From Ditylenchus dipsaci (taxonomy: Eukaryota; Nematoda; Chromadorea; Rhabditida; Anguinidae), in contig SADC01000941.1 of NCBI GenBank assembly GCA_004194705.1, positions 90,598 through 154,597 of the forward strand: 64,000 nt of DNA, given 5' to 3'. How positions within the stretch are numbered: position 1 is the stretch's first letter; every line of letters begins with the position of its first letter. Shown here in pieces: positions 32,461 to 42,165 of this stretch. The translations under genes and the position numbers were made by a program. The notes below the pieces were generated by a model. The model was not told where the DNA came from and made no database searches. It saw nothing but the letters and a program-made list of their open reading frames with translations.

Positions 32461-33354
32461 GAAAAATTACTCGAAAAGACATATTACGACCAAAAAACCG
32501 GGGTTTCCGGTATAACGATTTGGGTCGAAAAACCGGTATTTCGCAAAATAAAATATCCCAATTTTTACATAAACAAGATACATACACAAAACATAACCAA
32601 TTTTTAAAAATTTTAAAAGAATGCGAGTATATGTCGACTTTGTCGACCAACAATGGCAAGCGGATTTAGCCTTTTTGCTAAAATATTCTAAAGAAAATTC
32701 CGTCTATAAATATTTTTGACGGTAATCGACTGTTTTTCGAAATTCGCTTGGGCTTTTCCACTTAAAAATAAAAAACCGAAAGGTATAATCGCTGCTCTTG
32801 AAGAAATTTCTCAAAAAAGTTGTCGAAAACCGGAAAAACTCCAAATCGACGAGGGCAAAGAATTTATGGGAAAATTTACTGAATTTTGTGAAAAAAAACA
32901 ATATAGAAAAGTTCAGTACTCACAATCGTGATATCAAAGCGTGTATTGCCGAACGATTTAATCGAACTATCGAAGAAAAAATCGAAAAAGTTATGACGGA
33001 AAACGACAATAATATTTGGATTTCGACTTTGCCCGATTTGATGAAAAATTATAATAATTCGTATCATTCATCGATAAATGACCCCAATCGAAGCGAGCAA
33101 AGTCAAAAACTGAAAGTTAGTATATTCGAACTTATATCCAGAAAAAGTCCAAAAGGTCGAAAAAATAAGATATAAAGTCGGCGATTCAGTTCGCGGAAAG
33201 TTTAACAAAAAAAACATTCGACAAAGGCTATGAACAAAACTTCTCAGACCAAATATACACAATCAGTAAAGCTTTCGACACGAATCCGACCACATATCAA
33301 ATTAAAAATAGCGAAAATCAGATTGTGAAAGGTAATATTATGAACAAGAGTTAG
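32452..33354 (+). pseudogene. Polinton integrase (retroviral-type, rve fold)
   Basis: The N-terminal part reads LLEKTYYDQKTG and, in another frame, KQDTYTKH. The core has WQADL (first Asp), YKYF/TVIDCFSKFAWAFPLK, LQIDEGKEF (second Asp) and AERFNRT (Glu 34-35 residues after the second Asp), i.e. a D,D(35)E triad. YNNSYHSSI and a C-terminal SH3/chromo-like KVGDSVRGKF follow. It catalyses insertion of element ends. At least four single-base shifts (near 32707, 32890, 33075 and 33215) break it, all in homopolymers. Catalytic residues are all retained, which argues for recent decay or sequencing indels. Confidence 0.85.
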
Positions 33355-33404
33355 TATCTCATAATCCAACAATTTCGACCTGATTTTCAGAAAGTTTTCG
33401 AATG

Positions 33405-33580
33405 TCAAAATTGGCTGGTTTGAGTTGTGAAAAAAAAAGAAATGAAACAATTTTGGTCTAGAAATGACAGTTTTTACGCTAAAATTACAATCTTAATGTC
33501 AAATTGGCTGGTTTGAGTTGTGAAAAAAAAATGAAAAATTTTTTTTTACGCTTTTTTACGCTAAATTTACAATCTAACAA
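33405..33580 (+). repeat. ~90-bp tandem duplication
   Basis: AATTGGCTGGTTTGAGTTGTG and TTTTTACGCTAAAATTACAATC occur twice in order (33405-33495, 33497-33580). Noncoding leader in front of the capsid-like gene. Confidence 0.7.
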
Positions 33581-33582
33581 AA

Positions 33583-33947
33583 ATGTTTTCGAGTATTCAC
33601 TACCTTATGATTTTTTCAAAAAAAATATGAAATCGGAGTCGTTAAAATTGATGGACATTTAAAAACTAATGACAATTTGAATAAAATTGACAAAAATTCA
33701 AATTTTGTAACTGAAAACCCGAATATTTTCATGAAATGCGATTTGATTGATGACTCATATGTCAATTCAAAAAAATTAGACTCGATATACCGTTTTAGAT
33801 CGACCGAATATGTCGAAATCGAACCAAAAAAATATTATTTATCACCCGGTCGTAAAACGACAAAATAAAATCGTTTTAAGCTTAGTAAATGAGAGCGATC
33901 AACTTACCGACTTACAATCAATAAATTTATATATCGAAGTGCATTAA
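33583..33947 (+). pseudogene. Polinton jelly-roll capsid-like protein, C-terminal part
   Basis: After a shift in an A-run (33617-33626) the frame reads YEIGVVKIDGHLKTND, then FMKCDLIDDSYVNSKKLDSI, the counterpart of the 'ECNIVSGSYLNGKPSHSIY' block seen in the Polinton minor-capsid/penton-like protein. After a second shift near 33858, NESDQLTDLQSINLYIEVH ends it, matching the family's terminal 'DQ.G.L...RGE.I.V.LH'. It is shorter than the family norm, so the N-terminal half is missing or reduced. Minor capsid (penton-like) role is from family knowledge; the match is by pattern only. Confidence 0.55.
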
Positions 33948-34038
33948 AAAGCACTAAAAAATAAAGTATCTAATTAGGTACACAAAATTATAATTAGCTA
34001 AAAATAAGTATGCTATAAACATTTATTTTATTTTTGAA

Positions 34039-34500
34039 TTATTTAAAAAATTTCATTATCTTTTGATAATTTTTTATTTTTTTGCTTTTTTTCTTGGTCT
34101 CGGCGCGATTATCAGTATTATTTATTTTTTCGATATGGGTATCATTCGATACATCGTTTTGATCTATTTTTATTAATTCAATATTTTTAGTGGTTTTTCA
34201 TTTTTTAGAGTATAGGTTTGGGTATTCCCATCAAAAACGACTAAAGTCATTTAAATGCAAATATTTTTATTTGAATTTTTTATTTTTCATTCGATTTCTA
34301 GTGATGTAAGCGATGAAAGTCTGATAAAATGACTTTTTTTCTTCATTTTCACCGATTTTTGTTTAACAAGAATTGGGATTACACTTTTTTTCAAATAAAA
34401 ACTTCGCCATCTCCATCTGGAGTTTTTTTGTACACAATTTTCGACTCTTTTTTTGCACTGTTTACTGAAAAAGTGGCGATATAACGTAAAAAAAATAAAA
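34039..34500 (-). repeat. Polinton two-ORF cassette, copy 1
   Basis: On the minus strand, one ORF (about 34470-34268) contains ESKIVYKKTPDGDGEVFI then a stop. The next starts at 34250 with MTLVVFDGNTQTYTLKNEK and, after a one-base shift, runs NIELIKIDQNDVSNDTHIEK to a lysine-rich end at 34039. Both peptides recur in copy 2, so the signal is coding. No family recognised; the second ends in a basic tail. Confidence 0.5.
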
Positions 34501-34516
34501 AAAAAAAAATAAATAT

Positions 34517-34880
34517 TTATCGCCTAATTTTATTATAATATTTAAGTAGTTCGATATTTTGAGCCTTTTTTTCATTTTTCACGGTGTAAGTTTGGGTATT
34601 TCATCAAAAACGACTAAAGTCATTTATTAGTAAAATTATTTTATTTAAATTTTTATTTTTCACTCGATTCTAGCGATGTAAGAGATGGAAAGTCGGATAG
34701 TATGACTTTTTTCTTCTTTTTCACCGATTTTTGTTTTAACAAGAACCGGGATTCACATTTTTGTTCAATAACAACTTCTCCATCTCCATTTGGAGTTTTT
34801 TTGTATACGATTGTTGACTCTTTTTTTTGCACTGTTAACCGAAAACAGGGGCGATATAACGTAAAAAAGTGCCCGGAATA
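34517..34880 (-). repeat. Polinton two-ORF cassette, copy 2
   Basis: Minus strand: ESTIVYKKTPNGDGEVVIEQ ... VILSDFPSLTSLESSEK ends at 34653. Then MTLVVFD starts at 34623 and, across a one-base shift, TYTVKNEKKAQNIELLKYYN ends at 34517. Peptides match copy 1 while third positions and linkers differ, which suggests selection on protein after duplication. Confidence 0.5.
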
Positions 34881-34970
34881 TGAAAATGTATATTAAAGTT
34901 ACCCCTATGGTAACATAAATTCGCCAATACTTTAAGTAAAACAACTCGAAATAGTTCTCTGAATCGTCGA

Positions 34971-35928
34971 TTATTTCATGCGGTATAGCCGAATTTTGGT
35001 CGATTTCTTCGAGTTCGATCCCGATTTTGACAAATTTTTCATCTCGTCGAGCAAAGTTTCTTCAATATTTGTTTTTTTATCATCAAAAATATGCTCGCGA
35101 ATAATCAGTTTTTCATCTAATTTCAAGTCATAAGTTTTTTGAGTTTTAAAATATTTGGGGGTTCGAAATATTGTCATTTTCGACTCTAATTTTATCGATT
35201 ATGACATTATCACGAAGATACCAAATTTTGTCGTATGTTTTTGAATTTTTACCGGAATGTACCCTTATAATCGTTTAATTCAGTAAATTTGAATTAAATT
35301 ATTATCAATTTCGGTGCAAAATTTTACTTCTATAACGCTTTTCGTTGACGAACTTCGCGTCGATCGCTTCATATTTTAAAACTTTTTGTATAAATCTTCT
35401 CGGATTTTGGCGCAATAAGATTTCGAGAATCTCTTGTGATCGTAAAACATTTGGCAAAAGACTTCATAAGATGTTTGTAGGTGATTTTCGAAATTGTTTT
35501 TTAAAAATTGTAATTCGCCGCGCATTTTGAAAAGTCGAAACTTTTTGATTTTCACGTTTTTCACGAGGTGAACGGAGCGCATAACCTTGTGAAGTATATT
35601 GCAAATCTATACCGCAAGAAGTTTTGAATTTATTTCTAAATTTAGCGCGATTTGAAGGTCGTTATTGACCCAAATATTGTCGCTAAAATATCCGCTCGAT
35701 GTTCCGATCGATATGAATTTACAATTTTGGTCACTATTAGGTTCCAAATCATAACTTCATTTGGTTTATTTGACATTTTCCGTCTAAATAAGTACAATTT
35801 TTCATGTCGGCAAGGATATTTACGGATAATTTGACCATAATGCGCAAAAATTTTAGTTTCGACTATTATACAATTTTGTTTTAAATATCTTTATTTGAAA
35901 ATACTCGAAAATCGATTAGGATACTCAT
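34971..35928 (-). pseudogene. Unrecognised Polinton minus-strand gene
   Basis: Starts MSILIDFRVFSNKD at 35928 and continues in alternating frames: KIFAHYGQIIRKYPCRHEKL, SNKPNEVMIWNLIVTKIVN, GYFSDNIWVNNDLQIALNLE, then RGELQFLKNNFENHLQTSYE and FCQMFYDHKRFSKSYCAKI, and finally ILVKxx-type basic segments ending KSTKIRLYRMK at 34971. Five or more single-base shifts are needed. Amino-acid composition and TCG/CGA codon style match the other Polinton genes. No domain recognised; a capsid-related or regulatory role would be a guess. Confidence 0.45.
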
Positions 35929-35930
35929 TC

Positions 35931-36465
35931 GGCGATGTTTTTGTAGTGTGAAACAATGAGTGTTGACCTTTTTTCAAATTTCAAATTATTTGTTTTTTTT
36001 TTACCATTTCTTCACACCTTTTGGCGACAAAACTCGATTATTTTAGTTCTGTTTTCGACCAAATGTTCGTACCTGATAATATCGGTATAATTAAGAGACT
36101 TCGGAAAGATCTATTATTATTTTGGACTGAGTCTGTTACGCTGTTTAAATTTCCGCCAAATTTTAGCCAATTTTTTTGGTCTTCTGGCCTTTTTACCCCA
36201 AGTTTTGACAGCAGACCTCTCCGCACTCTGGGAAGGGCTATCTACAGCTCATAAGCTATGGAATGAGCCTAAATTTATTATGAGGTGTCGTTGGGGACTG
36301 TGGTTGGACCATACGAACTAAACCATGAGGTTTTTGACCATTTTCGGCCCAAATTTGATCCCCTCGACACCAAGTAGTACTATTTGGCGTCTTATTCTTT
36401 GTCAGATCATTTGTTGTGTCTCTTATTATGTTTTTATTTTGTTAGTATTAGGTGTTTGTCTCTTC
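35931..36465. other. Gene-free flank of the Polinton
   Basis: No long terminal inverted repeat matching the 30.4-kb side could be seen here. Nothing else recognised. Confidence 0.45.
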
Positions 36466-36600
36466 CTGTCCTTCAACTGGTCATCTCTTGCAGTCCCTCC
36501 AAGTGGTCGTCTACATCCAGTGCCTCCAAGTGATCGTCTCTTCCAGTGATCTTCAGGTGGTCGTCTACATCCAGTGCCTTTAAAAGGTTATCTTTATCGA
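36466..36600. repeat. ~27-bp minisatellite
   Basis: Units like TCCAAGTGGTCGTCTACATC + CAGTGCC, about four copies, the last degenerate. Confidence 0.7.
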
Positions 36601-36689
36601 GGGTTTCCCATTTAGTGCTCAAAAGTTAATATTTTTTGAATGTATTCGTAAGTTCCTGTCTCAATAAAGTTGCTTGGGTGCAGTTTCGC

Positions 36690-36905
36690 CCTTTTGTAAA
36701 CTTTCAGTGGTGTTGGTATCAAGTAGCCCTTCAAAACGTTGAAATAGGTATTTTTGGGTGGTCTTCAAAACTCAATTTTGTATTGACTAGAACTGAAAAT
36801 AATGTCTTTTTGAGCTTTTGAGGCAATTTAGGTCAATATAGAGTGTTCGGAAACACTTTAAAAAGAATTTCATTTAGGGGGGGTGGCTTATACTCCGGTA
36901 GCGCG
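36690..36905 (-). repeat. Dispersed repeat R2 (single arm)
   Basis: TATTGACTAGAACTGAAAAT, ATATAGAGTGTTCGGAAACAC and TTATACTCCGGTAGCG match the arms of 53225-53900. Confidence 0.65.
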
Positions 36906-38055
36906 GAAAAAATTGTTCTGATAATTCCTCGTTTGAAAATTTCTTGTTTGGAGAATTTCTGTTCAGAGAAATTCCTGTTGGAGAATTCCTCATTTCAAAA
37001 TTCAACTATGTAAACATCTGTTTGAAAATCCTCATTGGAATTTTCTTCATTGGAACTTGTGTGCCACCCAACCAAGGCACATTTTTTTCAGAATTTTTGT
37101 GGACAAACATAAAGCTCAAAACATGGAAATCCTGCTTCAAAATTTTTTTCATTCACTTTTTATAACTTGGTGTTCTGTTTTGTTTCAAAGAATAATTTTT
37201 CACCCAAATGATATTTTTACTCATGGGCCTTGTTCAAAATTAATTTGTGCAAAAACTATTCAGATGGTGTGAATGTGAAAATGCCTGTGTTTGAGAAAAA
37301 GGTGCCTAGGTGTGAAAGTAGGAACCAAATCATTTTCCTAACTTACTTTATCAACCTTTTATAATTCTGTAATACATATGTAGATAAGAAAATGTAAACT
37401 TTTGATCACCATTATATAGAACTATAACTGTATTCATTGTGAACCGTACTTTTTCTTTCTAATCCTTATGCTATAAAAGGTTCCTGAACAGAGTTCCTAA
37501 ACAAATGCAAAGGTTTTTAAAAAAATTGCGGACTGGCGCGCTACAGTCCACAATTGATTTAACGACAGAAGTTTTTTCCCGTCTAGAATTTGATCTTTTT
37601 CACCCTATTTTTTTTATTTTCGCTAATTTGTTTTAACAGTCTGGTTAAGTATCTCATTCTGCTGAATGTTTTTCAGCAAAATTAAAATTGTTGTTTTTTA
37701 AAAGCAAAAACTTTATGGACATGCTTTTTTTTAATTCACGTTTTTTCATTTTTTTAAGAAATGTGTTTTTTATTGTATTGGATTTTCATGTTATTGTACT
37801 GTGCTTTCAATTTAAAATTCAGTCATCTTTTATATTATTAAAATCTTCCACATCAAGTTCTGAAAAATTTATTTCATTTTTTCACTAATTTAAATGTTTT
37901 GCGGTAAGTGAAAGTTAATAACATACAAATATTTTAAAAGAAATCTTAAAAAAAATCTTAAATCTTAATTTTTTTTATTCAATGGTGGTTCACTGTTGCA
38001 TCAGAATGCTATTACAAATTTGAATATCAATTAAATATTATCATAAAAGTAATGT
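36906..38055. other. Gene-free stretch
   Basis: AT-rich. About five degenerate GGAGAATTCCT/GAGAAATTCC words lie at 36950-37010. Open frames are low-complexity hydrophobic and unsupported. Confidence 0.5.
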
Positions 38056-38297
38056 TATCATAATATTTCTTAATTTTTTTAAAGACACTCATACTCAGAT
38101 ACTCCAACTTCTTTTAATACAGTAAAAAACTTTCGGTGATTTTATAGTGATTATCACAAGCTCGGAAACGTACAATGTGAAAAGTGCTAAGTGATAAGTG
38201 AATGTTTACTTATCAGTCAGTAATTTTTTAATTAATATAATAAAGACTAATAAAATATAACTTTTTAATGTTTTCGTGTTTCAATTAGTGTTTCAAG

Positions 38298-38480
38298 TAC
38301 AGTCGACGCTCGATTTGACATACATCTTATATAACATGAACCCAATTAAATATACGCTTGACTAAACATACACCTCGGTCCTTTCAACAAAAAACTCCGT
38401 CAATTCACCCTCGATTTAACACACGCTCGATTCAACACAGGTTAGGCTCAGGTACTATGTTAAATCGAGCGTCCACTGTA
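38298..38480 (+). mobile_element. Pogo/Tigger-like MITE
   Basis: Copy of 7024-7208 with a few homopolymer differences; same TA-flanked TACAGTCGACGCTCGATTT end. Confidence 0.7.
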
Positions 38481-38687
38481 GTTCTAGATGCTTTTTCAAA
38501 GTCTTCGATTCTCTTACTTACCTACTCTGTTGGTACATCTACTCATCTTACTGTTTTTCTATACAATTTCACAAGACCAAGAATCAAATGTTTTGCTTGC
38601 GCGTGTGGTAACGGCTACAAGGGGAGCATTGAAGTTCAAGGTACCTGCTATTCAAACCTTTTTAGTGAAGCACTGTGTGTGTAATTG

Positions 38688-39053
38688 CCCGAAGGGGGCG
38701 CAGGGGGCTTGCTTGGTTAGAGATGCGCGCACTCACTTACCTTAGACATGATTCCGAGAGACTCTTGATCATACATGCATTGAAGACTCTTTTTGCCCAG
38801 CTCCAGTGACCAAAACGTGGTAGGATACCTTAATATACGATATTTTACCTTGGGGGACCAATGCAGTTGATCAATCTTTGGTAGCCAACTTTTTTTAAAA
38901 AACTTCACCTAAACTTCACTAAGTGCGGAATTTGTTAGGAAACATCTTTTTTAGCGTTTCGGCCATAAAAAAATTACTTAGGAGACGTTTAAACCATATT
39001 TACAGTTTACCAAAAAAGCGACCCCCCCCCCCCTCCAAGTGCACAAGTACCGG
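38688..39053. mobile_element. R3-type insertion
   Basis: Begins CCGAAGGGGGCGCAGGGGGC and ends CAAGTGCACAAGTACCGG, next to a 13-C run. Contains the R3 hallmark ACTCACTTACCTTAGACATG. Its absence from 7424 marks its borders. Confidence 0.65.
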
Positions 39054-39230
39054 CAATGGTGTTAGCAAAGAAGAGCCTCTCATATGCATCTGAAAAACCA
39101 GTCAAAAAGTAAGCAAAAAGTTCATCTCGCAGTCTACGACTAAGAGTTGTTATAAGTGAAACTAACTTCTCTGAGTTTATGCATCAAGACAAGAGTCCAT
39201 CTTGCCTTAACGACGGAAACTGCTGTATTG

Positions 39231-39498
39231 TGTACATTGTACATTGTACACTGTACATCACTTCATTAATATGAGTGTCTTAACCATGTGTCGTGATGAA
39301 TATTTAAAAATTATTTATTTTTGATGTAAACGCAAGTTTGTAGAAACCAAAAACAGTAAAAACAAAAATTTCGTTCTTGATTTTAGTACTCTTGAACTTT
39401 CGAAATAAAATCTCAGCATCATATTCTTCTGAACTTTTAGTAATTCCTGTGCCATTTAAAACAAGTTTAATATGCTCATGCTATTGAAGTGTTTAAAG
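39231..39498. other. Gene-free stretch
   Basis: Opens with GTACATTGTACATTGTACACTGTACAT palindromic words near 39231-39258. No gene. Confidence 0.5.
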
Positions 39499-39655
39499 CT
39501 AGTTCACATCCTGCCACTCCGCCTTTGCTTCCGACCACCTATGTGAAGTCGGAGGCAGGGGCACAAAAGTCGGAGGCAGGAGCGCAGTGTTTACATACTT
39601 CGGAATAGTCAAAGTGGAGTCGAATGCGAGGCAAAGTCGCAGTATGTGAACGTAG
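39499..39655. mobile_element. Small MITE with CTCCGCC words
   Basis: AGTTCACATCCTGCCACTCC and, reversed, ACGTTCACATACTGCGACTT form imperfect ends. GTCGGAGGCAGG is repeated inside in both orientations. hAT-like by style only. Confidence 0.5.
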
Positions 39656-40119
39656 ATGCAAATTAAAATAGTTAAAATATTTTTGTTTGCATAGTAATGG
39701 CTTCTCTAAGTTTGGTCACTATAGCTTGTATTCACTGCAGTGCGAACTGACAATGTACAAAAACTGGTCGATTTGCTTGAAAACTGCACTTAAACATGTA
39801 GCTCAGTGTCAAACATCGAATTTTTTTCGAGACAAAAGTTATTTGAATATTCAATGTTTTAGAAGTTCGAATAAATTTTTTGTCGAGAGTAATTCAAAAT
39901 AGCCTGGGTGTCTATATAAAATTCTGTGACCAACAGCTTTTATATTGTGCCATGAAACACGTCTGAGAGGCGGAAGGAAACATTATCGCGTGTTTGAAAA
40001 GCTGTGAACAACGAGTGTTGATTGTGGTTTACTTCTTAAGTTCGTCTTCAGGAGGTACATACATAAATAACCGATTGTAATCTAGTCCCTGTATGACCAT
40101 ACAAATGTCAGAGCTACTT

Positions 40120-40385
40120 GCATATGCCCTCCCCCCCAGATAAACTTTTTTTAAATGTTCCCAAACACCCTATATCGACCTGATGGCCTCAGAAGCTAAA
40201 AAGACGTGATTTTTGAGTTCCGGTCAATAAAAATTAAATTTTTGTACCATCTAAAAGTACTTTTTGACCATTTGTGAAAGAAATTTGAGGCTGTATTGGG
40301 GTGAAAATGAACCGGAGGGATCTAATTTTGAACAAAAAGCACGATATTGAACATAGTTATGAATACTAGAGCCTTCCGCATAAAA
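40120..40385 (+). repeat. Dispersed repeat R2 (single arm)
   Basis: Shares TTTTTGAGTTCCGGTCAATAA, GATATTGAACATAGTT and GCCTTCCGCATAAAA with 53225-53460. Confidence 0.65.
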
Positions 40386-40959
40386 AACTCTAGTAAAACT
40401 AAATAGAGATGAAAGCAGCTTTTAGATTTTCCTATTACTCATTTCTATTACTCCGTCCTTATAACGATTGTTGTTATTGTTGTTATTCATTGTTGTTGTT
40501 GTTCCGATAAAGCATTGCGTAGTCCTTTTTTTCTCTATGACAATCTTAGCAAAATATAACTTTGAATAAATAAACTTTTTAGTGAACCAATTTTTCAAAT
40601 TCATGAGACATGCAAAAATTAAGGTCATGATAAAAAAAGCCATATACTATATAGATATTTTCACCTTATATATTATTACTATTTCGAAGAAAGCGTGTTC
40701 TCTATTATTTTTTCATCACTGTTTGGTTAATATAATATTTCTGAAAAATCTTTTTTTATCTAAATTTACTATGCCTTCATACTGAAGGAATAAGAATGCG
40801 CTAAACCTTTTTATAGTCCCATCCTGGTATTTTCAAACACACTGTTCTCAACTGAGCATGATTAGAAGGGTCGAGATACGCTGCACAAAGAGCCACGCTT
40901 TTGTTGAGCCTTCCCGATATTTTTGTCATCCAACCATCTGAGAGATCTCAATTTTGCGC
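40386..40959. other. Gene-free stretch
   Basis: Contains a TTGTTGTTATTGTTGTTATTC tract near 40467. No supported gene. Confidence 0.5.
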
Positions 40960-41115
40960 TCAAATTTTCGCGACCGTACTCCCTACTCGTCCTTGTACCG
41001 ACTTTTTTAAATCGCTCGAACTCGTCTTCGTCCTCGTAGTACGAGGCTGAAATTCTCTCGTACTCGTCTTCGTCCTCATTTTTTCTCGCCTTTGAGTTTT
41101 CACTCGTACTTCGCT
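40960..41115. repeat. CTCGTACTCGTCTTCGTCCTCG word array
   Basis: Repeats of CTCGTACTCGTC-like words. The 91-codon minus frame over it (acidic DEDEYER, EDEDEFER) is the translation of this array. Probably one end of a GC-rich-word DNA element. Confidence 0.5.
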
Positions 41116-41344
41116 CGTACTTCATACTTAAACCCAAAAAGTAAGTTTTTATTTAAAAAATTACACCTTTGCTTAATGCTAGTATATCTTGTTGTTAAAT
41201 TATAACAGAACACGAATCCTTGAAGTAATTTCAAGATTTGACTTTCATTAAAAAACTACAAAATAGGTACACTGCAATTTTTCTCGTGGTCGTCCGTTTC
41301 GTGAGAATTTTTTATGTTATTAAGGTTCCAAAATCTTTTTTTTG

Positions 41345-41499
41345 TACTAACTTGATATATAACGGCACCTAAAATAAGACCAATCTGGTCGGGTTATACT
41401 AAAATTCAGTCAAAGTAACCCTCTATATAACGATACCTTCTAGATAACGGCACTTTTTCGCGGTCCCTAGGAATGCCGTTAAATAGAGGTTTGACTGTA
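41345..41499 (+). mobile_element. Tigger-like MITE with ATAACGGCAC words
   Basis: ATATAACGGCACC / CTATATAACGATACC / TAGATAACGGCAC words, ending GTTAAATAGAGGTTTGACTGTA. Left end degenerate. Confidence 0.5.
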
Positions 41500-42009
41500 C
41501 CTCAAAAATATGGAGGGGCATTTGTCGGAGGGTGAATTTTCCGCAGAGGAATTCACCGGAGGAGATAGTTTGACTCAGAGAAATAAAATAACAGAAAAAC
41601 ATTTATAATGTTAATTGAATGTTTTTAAATCGCAATAGCATAAAAAGGTTTTTAAATCAAATTATCAAGTATGTGTATAGATTACTATATATTTTCTATT
41701 ATATCTATATTTTATCGAAAAGGGATTATCACATCATTTTTTGACTAGGATTTCAAACTTAAGACCGTTTGTGATTGCACATTTCCGGATTTTCAAGGAT
41801 TCTTAAGAGACTTTCTCAGAAAATAATAAAGTTACAGATGACGATCTACCATTTTTTTCAAAATTCTTTTATGACGTCTATCAAATTTCATCAACTTTTA
41901 AAAAGACAGTCCATGTGAATCGTTCAAATTGACATTTTATAAAATCTGATCGAATTTTTTTTCTCAATTTTCCCCATATCGACAGGAAATGTCGAAAAAA
42001 CCTTTAAGA
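41500..42009. other. Gene-free stretch
   Basis: Nothing recognised. Confidence 0.45.
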
Positions 42010-42165
42010 TAAACTAGGCTTGGGCTCCGGATCGCAATCCGGCCGGAATCCGGTTTTGGATTCTGGTTTTTCATTGAGAATCCGATCTGGAATCCGGCCG
42101 ACACAAAGCTCAGAATCCGTAATCCGGCCAGTTCACAGCAAAAAAATCCAAAAAAATCCGGAAAT
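42010..42165. mobile_element. GC-rich hAT-like end (AATCCGG words)
   Basis: CTAGGCTTGGGCTCCGG followed by AATCCGGCCGGAATCCGG words in both orientations. One end only. Confidence 0.4.

Larger units (their letters stand above)
30440..35930. mobile_element. Polinton/Maverick remnant
   Basis: A cluster of genes diagnostic for Polintons: DUF8207-like protein, packaging ATPase, zinc ribbon, retroviral-type integrase and jelly-roll capsid-like protein. Its codon style is rich in TCG/CGA/GAA, unlike the surroundings. I do not see the family B polymerase, cysteine protease or double-jelly-roll major capsid, nor long terminal inverted repeats, so the copy is incomplete. Almost every frame carries one or more single-base shifts, mainly in A/T runs. 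The limits given are those of recognised genes. Confidence 0.8.
38056..39230 (+). repeat. Second copy of the palindrome-spacer segment, with insertion
   Basis: 38056-38687 and 39054-39230 match 6780-7600. The intervening ~366 bp is absent from the other copy. The Tigger-like MITE at 38298-38480 belongs to the shared part. Confidence 0.85.

Noticed and set aside
40862..41137. 91-codon acidic frame (DEDEYER repeats) as a possible gene
   Set aside because: It is the translation of a CTCGTACTCGTCTTCG word array and has no splice or domain support.
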